Assembly: GCA_030606565.1 (NCBI GenBank) | Contig: JAUWGE010000012.1 | Location: 1-50,851, forward strand | Source of the DNA: Candidatus Bipolaricaulota bacterium | GTDB taxonomy: Bacteria > Bipolaricaulota > Bipolaricaulia > UBA7950 > UBA9294 | DNA: 50,851 bases | Direction of reading: 5' to 3' | In this document: positions 34,944 through 43,586 of the stretch, piece by piece | Position numbering within the stretch: the first letter of the stretch is position 1 | How the letters are laid out: each line of letters begins with the position of its first letter | Notes under the pieces: generated by a model | Told to the model about the DNA's origin: nothing | Database searches by the model: none | The model's input: only the letters and a program-made list of their open reading frames with translations | Position numbers and translations under genes: made by a program

Positions 34944-34972
34944 TTGACTCTCCTTTGCGCCAGCGCTAAGAT
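34944..34972 (+). promoter_or_regulatory. Promoter of ileS
   Basis: TTGACT (34944-34949), 17-base spacer, TAAGAT (34967-34972). The following 160-base leader has a short CCCC-GCTGA-GGGG hairpin near 35040 but no T-box consensus was recognised. Confidence 0.6.
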
Positions 34973-35136
34973 GGGGGTGTGATCGAGCGATGCTAACTAA
35001 AGATTTAGTCTTTTTGCCGCTTCTCATCTACATTAATGTGCCCCGCTGAGGGGCGATTCTGCAGACCCTTGCGGTCGTTCAATCCTTAGAAACATTTAAG
35101 TGTTAAAGTTTGTCTGTGTGTAAGAAGGAGATGCGG

Positions 35137-38100
35137 ATGAAACGTTATGAGAAACTGATAAAAGACCCGATTGAGCGTGAGGAGAAGGTCCTCACCCTGT
35201 GGGAGAACAAAGAGATCTTCAGAAAGTCGCTTGACGCAACGAAGGGTGGGCCGCGCTACGTTTTCTATGAGGGACCGCCGACAGCGAATGGACGACCGCA
35301 CTTTGGTCATCTGATGCCACGTGTATATAAAGACCTCTTCCCCCGCTACAAGACGATGCAAGGATTTTACGTGGCTCGTAAAGGTGGCTGGGACACGCAT
35401 GGCCTTCCGGTGGAACTTGAGGTGGAGAAGGAGATCGGCGTCAACAGCAAGCCGGAGATAGAGGCCTACGGCGTGGAGCGCTTCGTCAACCGATGCAAGG
35501 AGTCGGTCTGGCGGTACAAGGCCGAATGGGAACGCATGATAGAGCGAATGGGGTTCTGGATTGACCTTGAGAACGCCTATATCACTTATACCGATGACTA
35601 CATCGAGAGTGTCTGGTGGCAGCTTGCCCAGATGTTTAGGCGTGGCTTCCTCTACCAGGGGCACAAGGTTCTTCCCTATTGTCCACGCTGCGGGACTGGC
35701 CTTTCCTCACATGAGGTGGCGCAGGGGTACCGTAAGGTGCAGGATCCTTCTATCTCTGTGCGGATGAGAATCGTCTCCGATGATGGGGCACGCTACAAGC
35801 AGGAACGCCCAGGCCGTACCTCACTTCTTACATGGACAACGACCCCATGGACCCTGCCGGCGAACGTTGCTTTGGCTATTGCCGTCGAAGCCACTTACGC
35901 CGAGGTCGAGCAGAATGATGAACGGTTGATCCTTGCGAAGGCACTCCTTGATCAGGCTTTGGAAGGGGACTATCGCCTCGTGTGCGAGATCCCGGGGGAG
36001 GACCTCGTCGGTCTCTCCTACGAGCCTCCGTATCGGCTGCTCGATGACGAGAGGGCCTACCGCGTACATGCGGCAGAGTTTGTGAACATGGAGGAGGGAA
36101 CAGGGATCGTCCACACCGCACCAGCGTTTGGCGAGGACGACTACCAGCTTGGCCAGGAGGAAGGTCTCCCCTTCTTTCACCCGGTCGACCTTGCTGGAGC
36201 CTTCACCGAGGAATTTCCTCTCTGCGCGGGGACCTTCGTTAAAGAGGCCGACCCGGTGATTATCGAGGATCTGAAGAAACGCGATCTCCTCTACCAGCAC
36301 ACGCTCTACGAGCATGACTACCCGTTCTGCTGGCGCTGCGACACCCCGCTCCTTTACTACGCGATGGACTCCTGGTATATTCGAACCACTGCGGTGAAGG
36401 ATCAGCTGATCGAAAACAATCGTCGGATCAACTGGTACCCATCACACGTTGGTGAAGGCCGGCTTGGTGATTTCCTCTTAAACCTCAAGGATTGGGCCCT
36501 CTCCCGTGATCGCTACTGGGGAACGCCGCTCAATCTCTGGACTTGTGAGGGCTGCGAGAAGGTGATCGCCGTGGGGAGCCGGGCTGAACTGGTGGATAAA
36601 GCGCGCGATAAGGAACTTGCACGCACAGTTGAGCTCCATCGACCGTACATCGACCGCGTCGCCCTGCGCTGCCCGGAGTGTGGTGAAACAATGCGACGCG
36701 TCCCGAACGTGATTGATGCCTGGTTTGACTCCGGGAGCATGCACACTGCCCAGTGGCACTACCCATTCGAGAACAAGGAGGAGTTCAAGGAGAGCTTTCC
36801 TGCTGATTTCATCTGCGAGGCGACCGACCAGACGCGTGGATGGTTCTACACACTGCTCGCTACGAGCACGATCATTCACGGGGAGGCCCCGTTCCGCAAC
36901 TGCATCGTCACCGGCTTTGGCCTTGATGCGGACGGGATCAAGATGAGTACGAGCAAGGGGAACGTCATCGATCCCTGGGATCTGGTCGATCTCTATGGTG
37001 CCGATTGCCTACGCTGGTATCTCTGCGCATCGAGTGCGCCGTGGAGATCGAAGCGCCTCGGCGAGGCCGACGTGAAGGGACCACTCTATCGCTTCCTCGA
37101 TACCCTACGCAATACCTACGACTTCTTCGCCCTGTACGCTTCGATCGACGGTTTCGATCCAGAGGGTCACCACGTGGAGGAAAGGCACTTGGGCATCCTC
37201 GATCACTGGATCCTCTCCCGGCTTTCTTCCACAACGAAGGCGGTGACCGAAGGACTCGACAACTACGATGTAATAACCGCTACAGAGGCGCTAGAGGGGT
37301 TCCTCGATGAGGTCTCCAACTGGTACATTCGCTCCTCGCGCCGGCGGTTCTGGAAGGGAGGAATGGAGCCGGACAAGATTGCGGCCTACACGACCCTGTA
37401 CCAGGTACTGGTGAACCTCGTCAAGCTTGTCGCTCCGTTTGTTCCTTTCATCGCTGAGGCGATCTACCAACAACTGCGTAAATCCTCCGATCCTGAAAGT
37501 GTTCATCTCTGTGGCTATCCGCAGGTGGACGAGGTATGGATCGATACTACTCTCGAGGGGGAGATGGCCCTTGCGCGCAGTATCGCTTCGCTTGGGCACC
37601 AAGCGCGCAACCAGGCGCAGGTTAAGGTGCGTCAGCCTCTTTCTCGTGCCATTGTTGAAGTGGCTTCTGAGGCGGAGGGTTGCGTCCTCTCTGAAGGGGT
37701 TCTAACTCTGGTTAAAACGGAACTGAACGTGGCCGCGGTGGAGGTTGTCTCGACTCTTCAGCCCTACTTCCACGAGGTGCTCGCCCCAAATTTACGCACC
37801 CTCGGCCCCCGCCTGGGCCCGTTGGCTCAACAGGCGGCTGAGTGGATCAGGAGCAAAACGGCGGCAGATGCTCGTGAAGCGTTGGCTTCCGGCAGCGTGG
37901 AAGTCGAGGTCGACGGAAAGCCGGTGGAGATTAAGAAGGAGGATATCTCCTTCCAAGCGGTCCTTTCCAAAGGATTTGTGCTTGTGGAAGAGGGAGCCTT
38001 GCGCCTTCTCCTCGATACAAACCTCGATGAGACGCTACGTGAGAAGGGGCTCGTGCGCGAGCTTGTCCACAGCATTCAGCTTCTACGCAAAGAGGCAGGC

Positions 38101-38316
38101 TTCGAGGTGACCGACCGAATCGTGCTCGGCTACCGGGCCGATTCGCCCCTCGGGGAAGTTCTCGTGAAAAACCGCGAGACGATCGCGGCCGAGGTTCTCG
38201 CACTTGAGGTGAAACCCACCCTTGCAGGGGACTACGAGCTGCAACAGAAAGTAAAGATCGAAGGTGATGCGGTTGTGTTTGGATTGTCACGGACTACCTA
38301 CCCTAAAGGAGCGTGA
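35137..38316 (+). CDS. ileS: Isoleucyl-tRNA synthetase, long eukaryote-like type
   Basis: ATG 35137 is six bases after AAGGAG, so upstream in-frame starts (TTG 35110, ATG 35131) are less likely. The product is 1059 residues, the usual length of IleS2-type enzymes. HIGH-like motif: NGRPHFGHLMP; editing-domain region: LLTWTTTPWTLPANVALA, with the downstream GTGIVHTAPAFGEDD. The synthetase motif is KMSTSKGNVIDPWDL. CPRCGTGLSSHE and CEGCEKVIAV/CPECGETM supply possible zinc knuckles. It charges tRNA-Ile. IleS2 enzymes are typically insensitive to mupirocin. It lies 11 bases upstream of purA in one operon. Confidence 0.96.
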   Translation: MKRYEKLIKDPIEREEKVLTLWENKEIFRKSLDATKGGPRYVFYEGPPTANGRPHFGHLMPRVYKDLFPRYKTMQGFYVARKGGWDTHGLPVELEVEKEIGVNSKPEIEAYGVERFVNRCKESVWRYKAEWERMIERMGFWIDLENAYITYTDDYIESVWWQLAQMFRRGFLYQGHKVLPYCPRCGTGLSSHEVAQGYRKVQDPSISVRMRIVSDDGARYKQERPGRTSLLTWTTTPWTLPANVALAIAVEATYAEVEQNDERLILAKALLDQALEGDYRLVCEIPGEDLVGLSYEPPYRLLDDERAYRVHAAEFVNMEEGTGIVHTAPAFGEDDYQLGQEEGLPFFHPVDLAGAFTEEFPLCAGTFVKEADPVIIEDLKKRDLLYQHTLYEHDYPFCWRCDTPLLYYAMDSWYIRTTAVKDQLIENNRRINWYPSHVGEGRLGDFLLNLKDWALSRDRYWGTPLNLWTCEGCEKVIAVGSRAELVDKARDKELARTVELHRPYIDRVALRCPECGETMRRVPNVIDAWFDSGSMHTAQWHYPFENKEEFKESFPADFICEATDQTRGWFYTLLATSTIIHGEAPFRNCIVTGFGLDADGIKMSTSKGNVIDPWDLVDLYGADCLRWYLCASSAPWRSKRLGEADVKGPLYRFLDTLRNTYDFFALYASIDGFDPEGHHVEERHLGILDHWILSRLSSTTKAVTEGLDNYDVITATEALEGFLDEVSNWYIRSSRRRFWKGGMEPDKIAAYTTLYQVLVNLVKLVAPFVPFIAEAIYQQLRKSSDPESVHLCGYPQVDEVWIDTTLEGEMALARSIASLGHQARNQAQVKVRQPLSRAIVEVASEAEGCVLSEGVLTLVKTELNVAAVEVVSTLQPYFHEVLAPNLRTLGPRLGPLAQQAAEWIRSKTAADAREALASGSVEVEVDGKPVEIKKEDISFQAVLSKGFVLVEEGALRLLLDTNLDETLREKGLVRELVHSIQLLRKEAGFEVTDRIVLGYRADSPLGEVLVKNRETIAAEVLALEVKPTLAGDYELQQKVKIEGDAVVFGLSRTTYPKGA

Positions 38317-38327
38317 AGGAGGGGGGA

Positions 38328-39593
38328 ATGGCGACGGCGGTTTTGGGGATGCAGTGGGGAGATGAGGGGAAGGGGAAGATCACCCATCTTCTGGCGAAAC
38401 AGGCTGATATGGTTGTGCGTTTCAACGGTGGCCCGAACGCTGGCCACACCATGATCGACCGCGGGGTGAAGTTCGGGACGCACCAGATTCCTGCCGGGGC
38501 ATTCTACCCGGATACTTGTTGTGTGCTGGCAAGTGGGATGGTGGTCGACATGTGGGTTCTGCGGGAGGAGTATGAGGCGATATCTAATCATTTGGGGCGA
38601 GAACCACAGCTTCTTGTAAGCGAAAGCGCACATCTCATCCTCCCTTATCACCGAACCCTGGAGGAGCTTGAGGGAAGCGGTGCGCGCATCGGAACAACGC
38701 GTCGGGGGATTGGAACTGCTTACCGAGACAAGGCAGCCCGTGCAGGGATCCGTGCTGGGGATCTGTTGCACCCGCAGCGGTTGTGCGACAAGCTGAGCCA
38801 CCGGCTTGATCTTCTAAAGCGAATGTGGCCGGCTTCATCGGAGATCGCCTCCCTCTCGGCTGAAAGTCTTTCCGAAACCTTGTTGGCTGCCTCGCGGCCG
38901 TTCCTGGAATCGATCACTGATGCTTCTGCGGCAATCAGGTTGGCTCTCAAGGAGGGGAAACAGGTCATATTTGAAGGGGCACAGGGAGCCCTCCTCGATC
39001 TCGATTTCGGGACCTATCCCTATGTTACCTCTTCCTCCACTACATTGGCCGGGTTGGGGAATGCCATTGGAATTCCTTCCCCCCAGGTCGAGCAGCGCAT
39101 CGGGGTGGTAAAGGCCTACACAACGCGTGTGGGTGAGGGCCCCTTTCCCACTGAACTTGCCGATGAAGAAGGGGGAAAGCAGTTACGTGAGCAGGGTGGA
39201 GAGTTTGGAGTCACCACCGGTAGGCCGCGACGCTGCGGTTGGCTCGACCTGGTTGCCCTGCGGCACGCCACCGCCCTGAATGATCCTACTAGGCTTGACA
39301 TCACCAAGCTCGATGTCCTCTCAGGAATGGCGGAGATCAAAGTCTGCCGGGCATATCGCTTGCGAGGAAGCAAGATCACGGATTTTCCCCACGGCAGGGG
39401 GGAAGAGCTAGCCCTCTGCGAGCCAATCTATGAGACCTTCCCTGGTTGGAATGAGGAAATCCGAGACGTTCGCAGACTCGAGGAACTCCCCCAGGCGGCT
39501 CGAGATTACTTGGAAGTGGTCACACAAGAGGTAGGCGTGCCGATAGGGCTCGTCTCGGTCGGTCCAGCCCCGGAGGAGACGATTGTAACCTAG
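38328..39593 (+). CDS. purA: Adenylosuccinate synthetase
   Basis: ATG 38328 follows AAGGAGGGGGG; the in-frame GTG 38313 overlaps the ileS stop. The 421-residue protein has the GTP-binding GDEGKGKITHLL, NGGPNAGHTM with the catalytic His, the IMP-site TTRRGIGTAYRDKAARAG, FEGAQGALLDLDFGTYPYVT and the aspartate loop VTTGRPRRCGWLD. It catalyses IMP + aspartate + GTP to adenylosuccinate. The pairing with ileS is presumably only a shared transcript. Confidence 0.97.
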   Translation: MATAVLGMQWGDEGKGKITHLLAKQADMVVRFNGGPNAGHTMIDRGVKFGTHQIPAGAFYPDTCCVLASGMVVDMWVLREEYEAISNHLGREPQLLVSESAHLILPYHRTLEELEGSGARIGTTRRGIGTAYRDKAARAGIRAGDLLHPQRLCDKLSHRLDLLKRMWPASSEIASLSAESLSETLLAASRPFLESITDASAAIRLALKEGKQVIFEGAQGALLDLDFGTYPYVTSSSTTLAGLGNAIGIPSPQVEQRIGVVKAYTTRVGEGPFPTELADEEGGKQLREQGGEFGVTTGRPRRCGWLDLVALRHATALNDPTRLDITKLDVLSGMAEIKVCRAYRLRGSKITDFPHGRGEELALCEPIYETFPGWNEEIRDVRRLEELPQAARDYLEVVTQEVGVPIGLVSVGPAPEETIVT

Positions 39594-39595
39594 CT

Positions 39596-39624
39596 TTGAC
39601 AGTCACGAAGGCGCTTGCTATAAT
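39596..39624 (+). promoter_or_regulatory. Perfect consensus promoter of rplM
   Basis: TTGACA (39596-39601), 17-base spacer, TATAAT (39619-39624). It starts three bases after the purA stop and lies 26 bases before the rplM start. Confidence 0.85.
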
Positions 39625-39650
39625 CACCCTCTCGACAAATAAGGAGCAAG

Positions 39651-40097
39651 ATGATGCAACGGACCTTTGTGGCAAAGAATGAGGAGATCGGGAAGAGCTG
39701 GAACCGAGACTGGTACCTAGTTAACGCTGAGGGAAAGCGCCTCGGGCGTCTAGCGAGTAAGATCGCTATGATCTTGCAGGGGAAACGTAAACCTATCTAC
39801 ACTCCCCACGTCGACACGGGTGACTACGTGGTGGTCATCAACGCGTCCAAGGTCGAGTTGACCGGAAACAAGTGGGACCAGAAGCTCTACCAGCGTCACA
39901 GCGGTTATATTGGAGGCTTGAAGGAGACTCCCTACCGTCGACTGATCGAGAAGCGGCCGACGTTCCCAGTGCGAGAAGCCGTGCGCCGCATGCTTCCCAA
40001 GACCACCCTCGGTCGTCGCATGCTCCGTAAGCTCAAGGTCTATCCGGGACCAGAGCACCCGCATACTGCACAGCGGCCGAAGGAGATCACCCTGTAA
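39651..40097 (+). CDS. rplM: Ribosomal protein L13
   Basis: The 148-residue product matches uL13: [72 protein letters not shown] and [17 protein letters not shown] precedes ATGATG; either ATG may be used. In most bacteria rpsI (S9) follows immediately. Here a dispersed repeat and unrelated sequence follow, so S9 must be encoded elsewhere. Confidence 0.97.
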   Translation: MMQRTFVAKNEEIGKSWNRDWYLVNAEGKRLGRLASKIAMILQGKRKPIYTPHVDTGDYVVVINASKVELTGNKWDQKLYQRHSGYIGGLKETPYRRLIEKRPTFPVREAVRRMLPKTTLGRRMLRKLKVYPGPEHPHTAQRPKEITL

Positions 40098-40104
40098 AAG
40101 AGAC

Positions 40105-40285
40105 GCCTCGCTGTTTTGAGTGGGTAGCCAGACGTTAAGCTTCCTTACAATCTTGCAATAAGGAAACCAGGAATCCACCGAGGGGAGACAAGACCATAGT
40201 TCTTGATATAAGGAAGCAGGAAGTCGATTCTTTTCCTGGTCTTCTTGCTTCCTAAGAGTTCAAAAAGACCGCGGTCCAACTCGCC
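40105..40285 (+). repeat. Dispersed repeat, copy 2
   Basis: It begins just after rplM (GACGCCTCGCTGTTTTGAG), contains ATAAGGAAACCAGGAA and TTCCTGG...CTTCCTAAGAG as inverted ends, and matches the stretch after MTAP on the minus strand (14440-14776) at both ends. Both copies have the same orientation relative to the gene upstream. Copy 2 lacks the word-repeat insert in the middle. Confidence 0.6.
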
Positions 40286-40329
40286 AATTATTAATCGAGT
40301 TTGCTTACGCGGGATCTTGACAGTTTAAC

Positions 40330-40362
40330 CCCACCTGCCTGCAGTCGGACAGGCAGGCAGGC
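40330..40362. repeat. Palindromic CCTGCCTG/CAGGCAGG element
   Basis: An eight-base stem (40334-40341 with 40354-40361) lies in an otherwise featureless 250-base gap. A similar GTCTGC...GACAGGCAGGCA palindrome is at 10409-10440. A lone TTGACA at 40451 has no good -10 partner. Confidence 0.4.
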
Positions 40363-40534
40363 CGAATAGCGAAGAGCCGCAAAGGAGATATCCGACTGAA
40401 CGCCGCCGGACATTTGTCCATACCCCCTTAGACAAATCAGGGGGAACGCGTTGACACCCTTCCTTCTGCCTGTTTGTGTGCTCAGCTAGACTGCCTGGGC
40501 AGAAAGACGTTTCCAAACGGGTGGTGGACAGAGT

Positions 40535-41164
40535 ATGTCAAACAAAGTACGTAGGGTCCAATGTGGCGTTGTCGTAGGCCTCATGGTTCTAACGGCGATC
40601 GTGCCAGCATTAGGACAGAGACAGAGGGTTGTCGTTTGCATCCAGGCAGCAGCTCCTGTACCTCCAGCACAGCTAGAGATCCTTAAGAGTTTTGCTAACC
40701 AGCGTTGTGCTGTTATCGCCGATGTGGAGGTTTGTTCTGCTGGCGAGTTGATGTACGCGCAGCGCTTCACTAATACCTACGTCGGGAACAGCATCTCTGT
40801 AAACGGGATAAGGAGGCTTGCCCAAACCCTCGATGCTGATCATATCGTCGTTTTTCGTATTGTTCGTTGGGAGAACCAGCTCTCGTTTAAGCTGGAGCGG
40901 TCCCTGTTGCTTGTCGGTGCGACATCGTTTTTTGCCAGTTCCCTTAAGCTACTCGCAAGCCCTTTAGGAATCCTATTCGGCCTTGAGAAGGAAGCAACAG
41001 TCGCCCTGTTTGCAACAGTGTTCAGCCCTTCAGGGGATGTCGAGTTCACCACTATGGTCACCTACGCAGATCAGCCTCTTTTCTCGCTGCTCACTGCGGA
41101 CCCGTTGGAAGCGGCAAAGAGAGCGATCGAGGCGGCTCTTTTCCAACTCACGGTCGTCCTATGA
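40535..41164 (+). CDS. Secreted protein of unknown function
   Basis: The 209-residue product has a signal peptide (CGVVVGLMVLTAIVPALGQ). No family was recognised. The mature part has two closely spaced Cys pairs (VVVCIQAAA, QRCAVIADVEVCSAGEL), NGIRRLAQTLDADHIVVFRI, then a hydrophobic stretch (LLLVGATSFFASSLKLLAS) and a C-terminal half like FSPSGDVEFTTMVTYADQPL. It may be an envelope protein of the CsgG/LpoB-like alpha-beta type, but that is a guess. It precedes the A/B-module cluster in the same direction with a 133-base gap, so it may belong to it. Confidence 0.65.
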   Translation: MSNKVRRVQCGVVVGLMVLTAIVPALGQRQRVVVCIQAAAPVPPAQLEILKSFANQRCAVIADVEVCSAGELMYAQRFTNTYVGNSISVNGIRRLAQTLDADHIVVFRIVRWENQLSFKLERSLLLVGATSFFASSLKLLASPLGILFGLEKEATVALFATVFSPSGDVEFTTMVTYADQPLFSLLTADPLEAAKRAIEAALFQLTVVL

Positions 41165-41297
41165 ACGATAATACCGCGAAAGGAGGAAGCGTAATCGGTG
41201 TTACAGACTTTCGACCCGGGTTTCTGCTACAGTTAGGATGGACTGTTACTTAGAAAGAAGAATGCAAATTATAAAGATCTGGACAAAGGAGGTAGCA

Positions 41298-43535
41298 ATG
41301 AAGGTGTATAAGGTCAGCCTTTATGGCCTTTCCCTCTTCTTGATGTTGATAGCTCTCTTCCTAGCGGTGACGGGATTCGCCCAAGGTGAAGGGTACTACA
41401 CGGTCAGCCAAGGAGACAAGCGAGTGCAGATTGCACCGCTCGAAGGGCCCACCAACGCCGTTGACTACTACAACTATATAAACAGCCAGTCAAATACAGG
41501 ATTGGAAGAGGCAAACACCGCGGTGTTCTTCCTCTATCGAGATACGATTACTGGAACGATCTCGCTGTTTGTGCTGTTGAGTGGTCCCACCGGCACGGCT
41601 GGGACGACGGCGCTCACCCTATCTGGTGTGTCGGCAGGTGCCGACTTCCTGTTAAAGGACGATGAGTACGATTTCCGCGATGTTTGGGAGATAACTCCGC
41701 CGACGGGGAGTGTTACCTGGGCATGGGATGAGACAAAGGGGGACGGAATGGTTCTTGGTCCTCTTGGCGTGGAGTTTGATCTCACCCTCTATCCCCAGTT
41801 TACTTCGGGGATTACAGCGGTTAAGTTCCTCTCCGGAGGCATCGCTGCGCCGGAGGCGATCTCGCTCAACCTGATCGATCCGATCATCCTTCAGGGAACC
41901 CCGAACATGCCACCGGAGGTCACGTTTATAGTGTCGCCGGCTGGTCCTCACATCAACGAACCGGTTACCTTCGACGCCAGTGGGTCGATTGACCCAGACG
42001 GGACAATCGTTAACTACGAATGGGACTTTGACGGAGATGGTCTCTTCGACCTCTCCACCAACGAGCCCGTGGCCACTTACACCTATCAGGTGAGTGGCAT
42101 CAAGAGCGTGACACTGCGCGCGACCGATGCCGAAGGGGCAAGTGCTCGCAAGATGTATGCCCTGGACGTATCAGAGGTGGCAGTCAAGGTCACGCGGACG
42201 ATCTCCACGATGTCCGCACTGCCCGGTAGTACCTTTAAGGTGGTGGTGCGGATCGAACCAGATATGGACCTTGCCGGGGTTGGTTTGCAGGAGAACCTCC
42301 CGGTTGGTTGGAAGATCAAACCATTAGAGAACGCCGGGGCGGCTTTCAAGAGGGCCGACGTGCAGTGGGTGTTCATCGATAAAATTAAGGCGGGGACGAG
42401 CAAGGTCATCTCCTACGAAGTAACGGTCCCTTCGAGCGAGCAACTCATCGCTACGACCCTGCCTGTTTGTCTGTATATCACGGGGACCTTACAGGCCCTG
42501 ACTCCTGCGCTTGAGCTCCCGGTTGAGGGAGACGAAGCGATTGAGGTTACCGATGTGTTACGAATCAAGACCGCAATTGCTCACCTCGTTCCGCGTATCG
42601 GTGAGGACACGGACGACACGATCGACCTGCGTCTGTCGCAGATAATCAGGCCGAATCAGCTCAGCCGTGCTCTGGAGATGTGGCAGAACGATGAAGTGGT
42701 CCCGTGGACCCAGGGCGCAACGATCGCACTTGAGATGATGAAAGAGCTGTCGGCTTATGCCTACACCTGCACCCCGGTTGATCTCCCGCTTCCGCTTGTT
42801 CCGGAGACGAACATCAACGCTGTGCGCACGATTGCCACGCCGGTGCCGTGTAACAATGTTCTTTTGAATTACTATGGCAGCGGTGGCGATCCCGCTGGAA
42901 ATACGTTTACGGTTAAAGTCGAGATTTGGGCAGATCAGGATCTGTACGGTGTCGGGTTGGATGAAGAACTCCCCACGGGATGGAAGGTCACCCCGATTGA
43001 GAACGATGGGTTCCTCTTCAAGTGGTCCCGTGTGCAGTGGGTCTTCCCAGACAAACTCCCGGCCGGCAAGTGCAAGGTGATCATCTACCAGGTGGAGGTG
43101 CCACAGAGCGAAGCGATCGAAGCGCCTTCAACTGACCCGTGCTATATCACTAGCAGCGACCTGTTTGGCACGGTGGACGTCGCTCTCCCCTGCCAGGAGA
43201 CCGTGGTCACCGGAGACAGTGCAGTGGATGTCAGCGATTGCCTCTCCGTGATTGTGGCCATCTCCCGGTGGGATGTGGATAACGACATGATCGACATCAC
43301 CCTGTCGGACAAGATCTCCTTCCAGCAAGTACAGCGGGCGATCGCCTTCTGGCTGGAAGACGAGGTTGTCCCGCGCACTTGTGGGAATACGGTTACTTAT
43401 GAGACCTTAAAGGTGATCGTTGCCTACTGGCTCACCAATACGAACATCTGCGATCCCCTGCCCGGTTCGGTTCGAGGTCCGTGTGAACCCGATCTCGATC
43501 CGTGTGCTCCTTTTGTCCCGCCTTGTAGCGGGTAA
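41298..43535 (+). CDS. Secreted PKD protein with A-B-A-B modules
   Basis: ATG 41298 is five bases after AAAGGAGGT; an open frame from 41238 lacks a ribosome site. The 745-residue product has a signal peptide, an unrecognised N-terminal domain (TVSQGDKRVQIAPLEG...), and a PKD domain (about 208-292; VTFDASGSIDPDG, YEWDFDGDGLFDL). Then module A (about 295-416; GVGLQENLPVGWKI, VQWVFIDKI) and module B (about 418-498; IDLRLSQIIRPNQL, ALEMWQNDEVVPWTQG) follow, then a second A (about 507-640; GVGLDEELPTGWKV) and a second B (about 645-726; IDITLSDKISFQQVQRA, IVAYWLTNTNICDPLP). No catalytic motif was seen. Function unknown. A surface or matrix role is inferred. Confidence 0.84.
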   Translation: MKVYKVSLYGLSLFLMLIALFLAVTGFAQGEGYYTVSQGDKRVQIAPLEGPTNAVDYYNYINSQSNTGLEEANTAVFFLYRDTITGTISLFVLLSGPTGTAGTTALTLSGVSAGADFLLKDDEYDFRDVWEITPPTGSVTWAWDETKGDGMVLGPLGVEFDLTLYPQFTSGITAVKFLSGGIAAPEAISLNLIDPIILQGTPNMPPEVTFIVSPAGPHINEPVTFDASGSIDPDGTIVNYEWDFDGDGLFDLSTNEPVATYTYQVSGIKSVTLRATDAEGASARKMYALDVSEVAVKVTRTISTMSALPGSTFKVVVRIEPDMDLAGVGLQENLPVGWKIKPLENAGAAFKRADVQWVFIDKIKAGTSKVISYEVTVPSSEQLIATTLPVCLYITGTLQALTPALELPVEGDEAIEVTDVLRIKTAIAHLVPRIGEDTDDTIDLRLSQIIRPNQLSRALEMWQNDEVVPWTQGATIALEMMKELSAYAYTCTPVDLPLPLVPETNINAVRTIATPVPCNNVLLNYYGSGGDPAGNTFTVKVEIWADQDLYGVGLDEELPTGWKVTPIENDGFLFKWSRVQWVFPDKLPAGKCKVIIYQVEVPQSEAIEAPSTDPCYITSSDLFGTVDVALPCQETVVTGDSAVDVSDCLSVIVAISRWDVDNDMIDITLSDKISFQQVQRAIAFWLEDEVVPRTCGNTVTYETLKVIVAYWLTNTNICDPLPGSVRGPCEPDLDPCAPFVPPCSG

Positions 43536-43586
43536 TGGGGCTTCACAAAAAAAGCAGCTTTAGGATTAGGATAGGAGATGGTGCAG

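Noticed and set aside
34973-35136. T-box leader before ileS
   Set aside because: The conserved T-box sequence and a following antiterminator/terminator pair are absent; only a small hairpin is seen.
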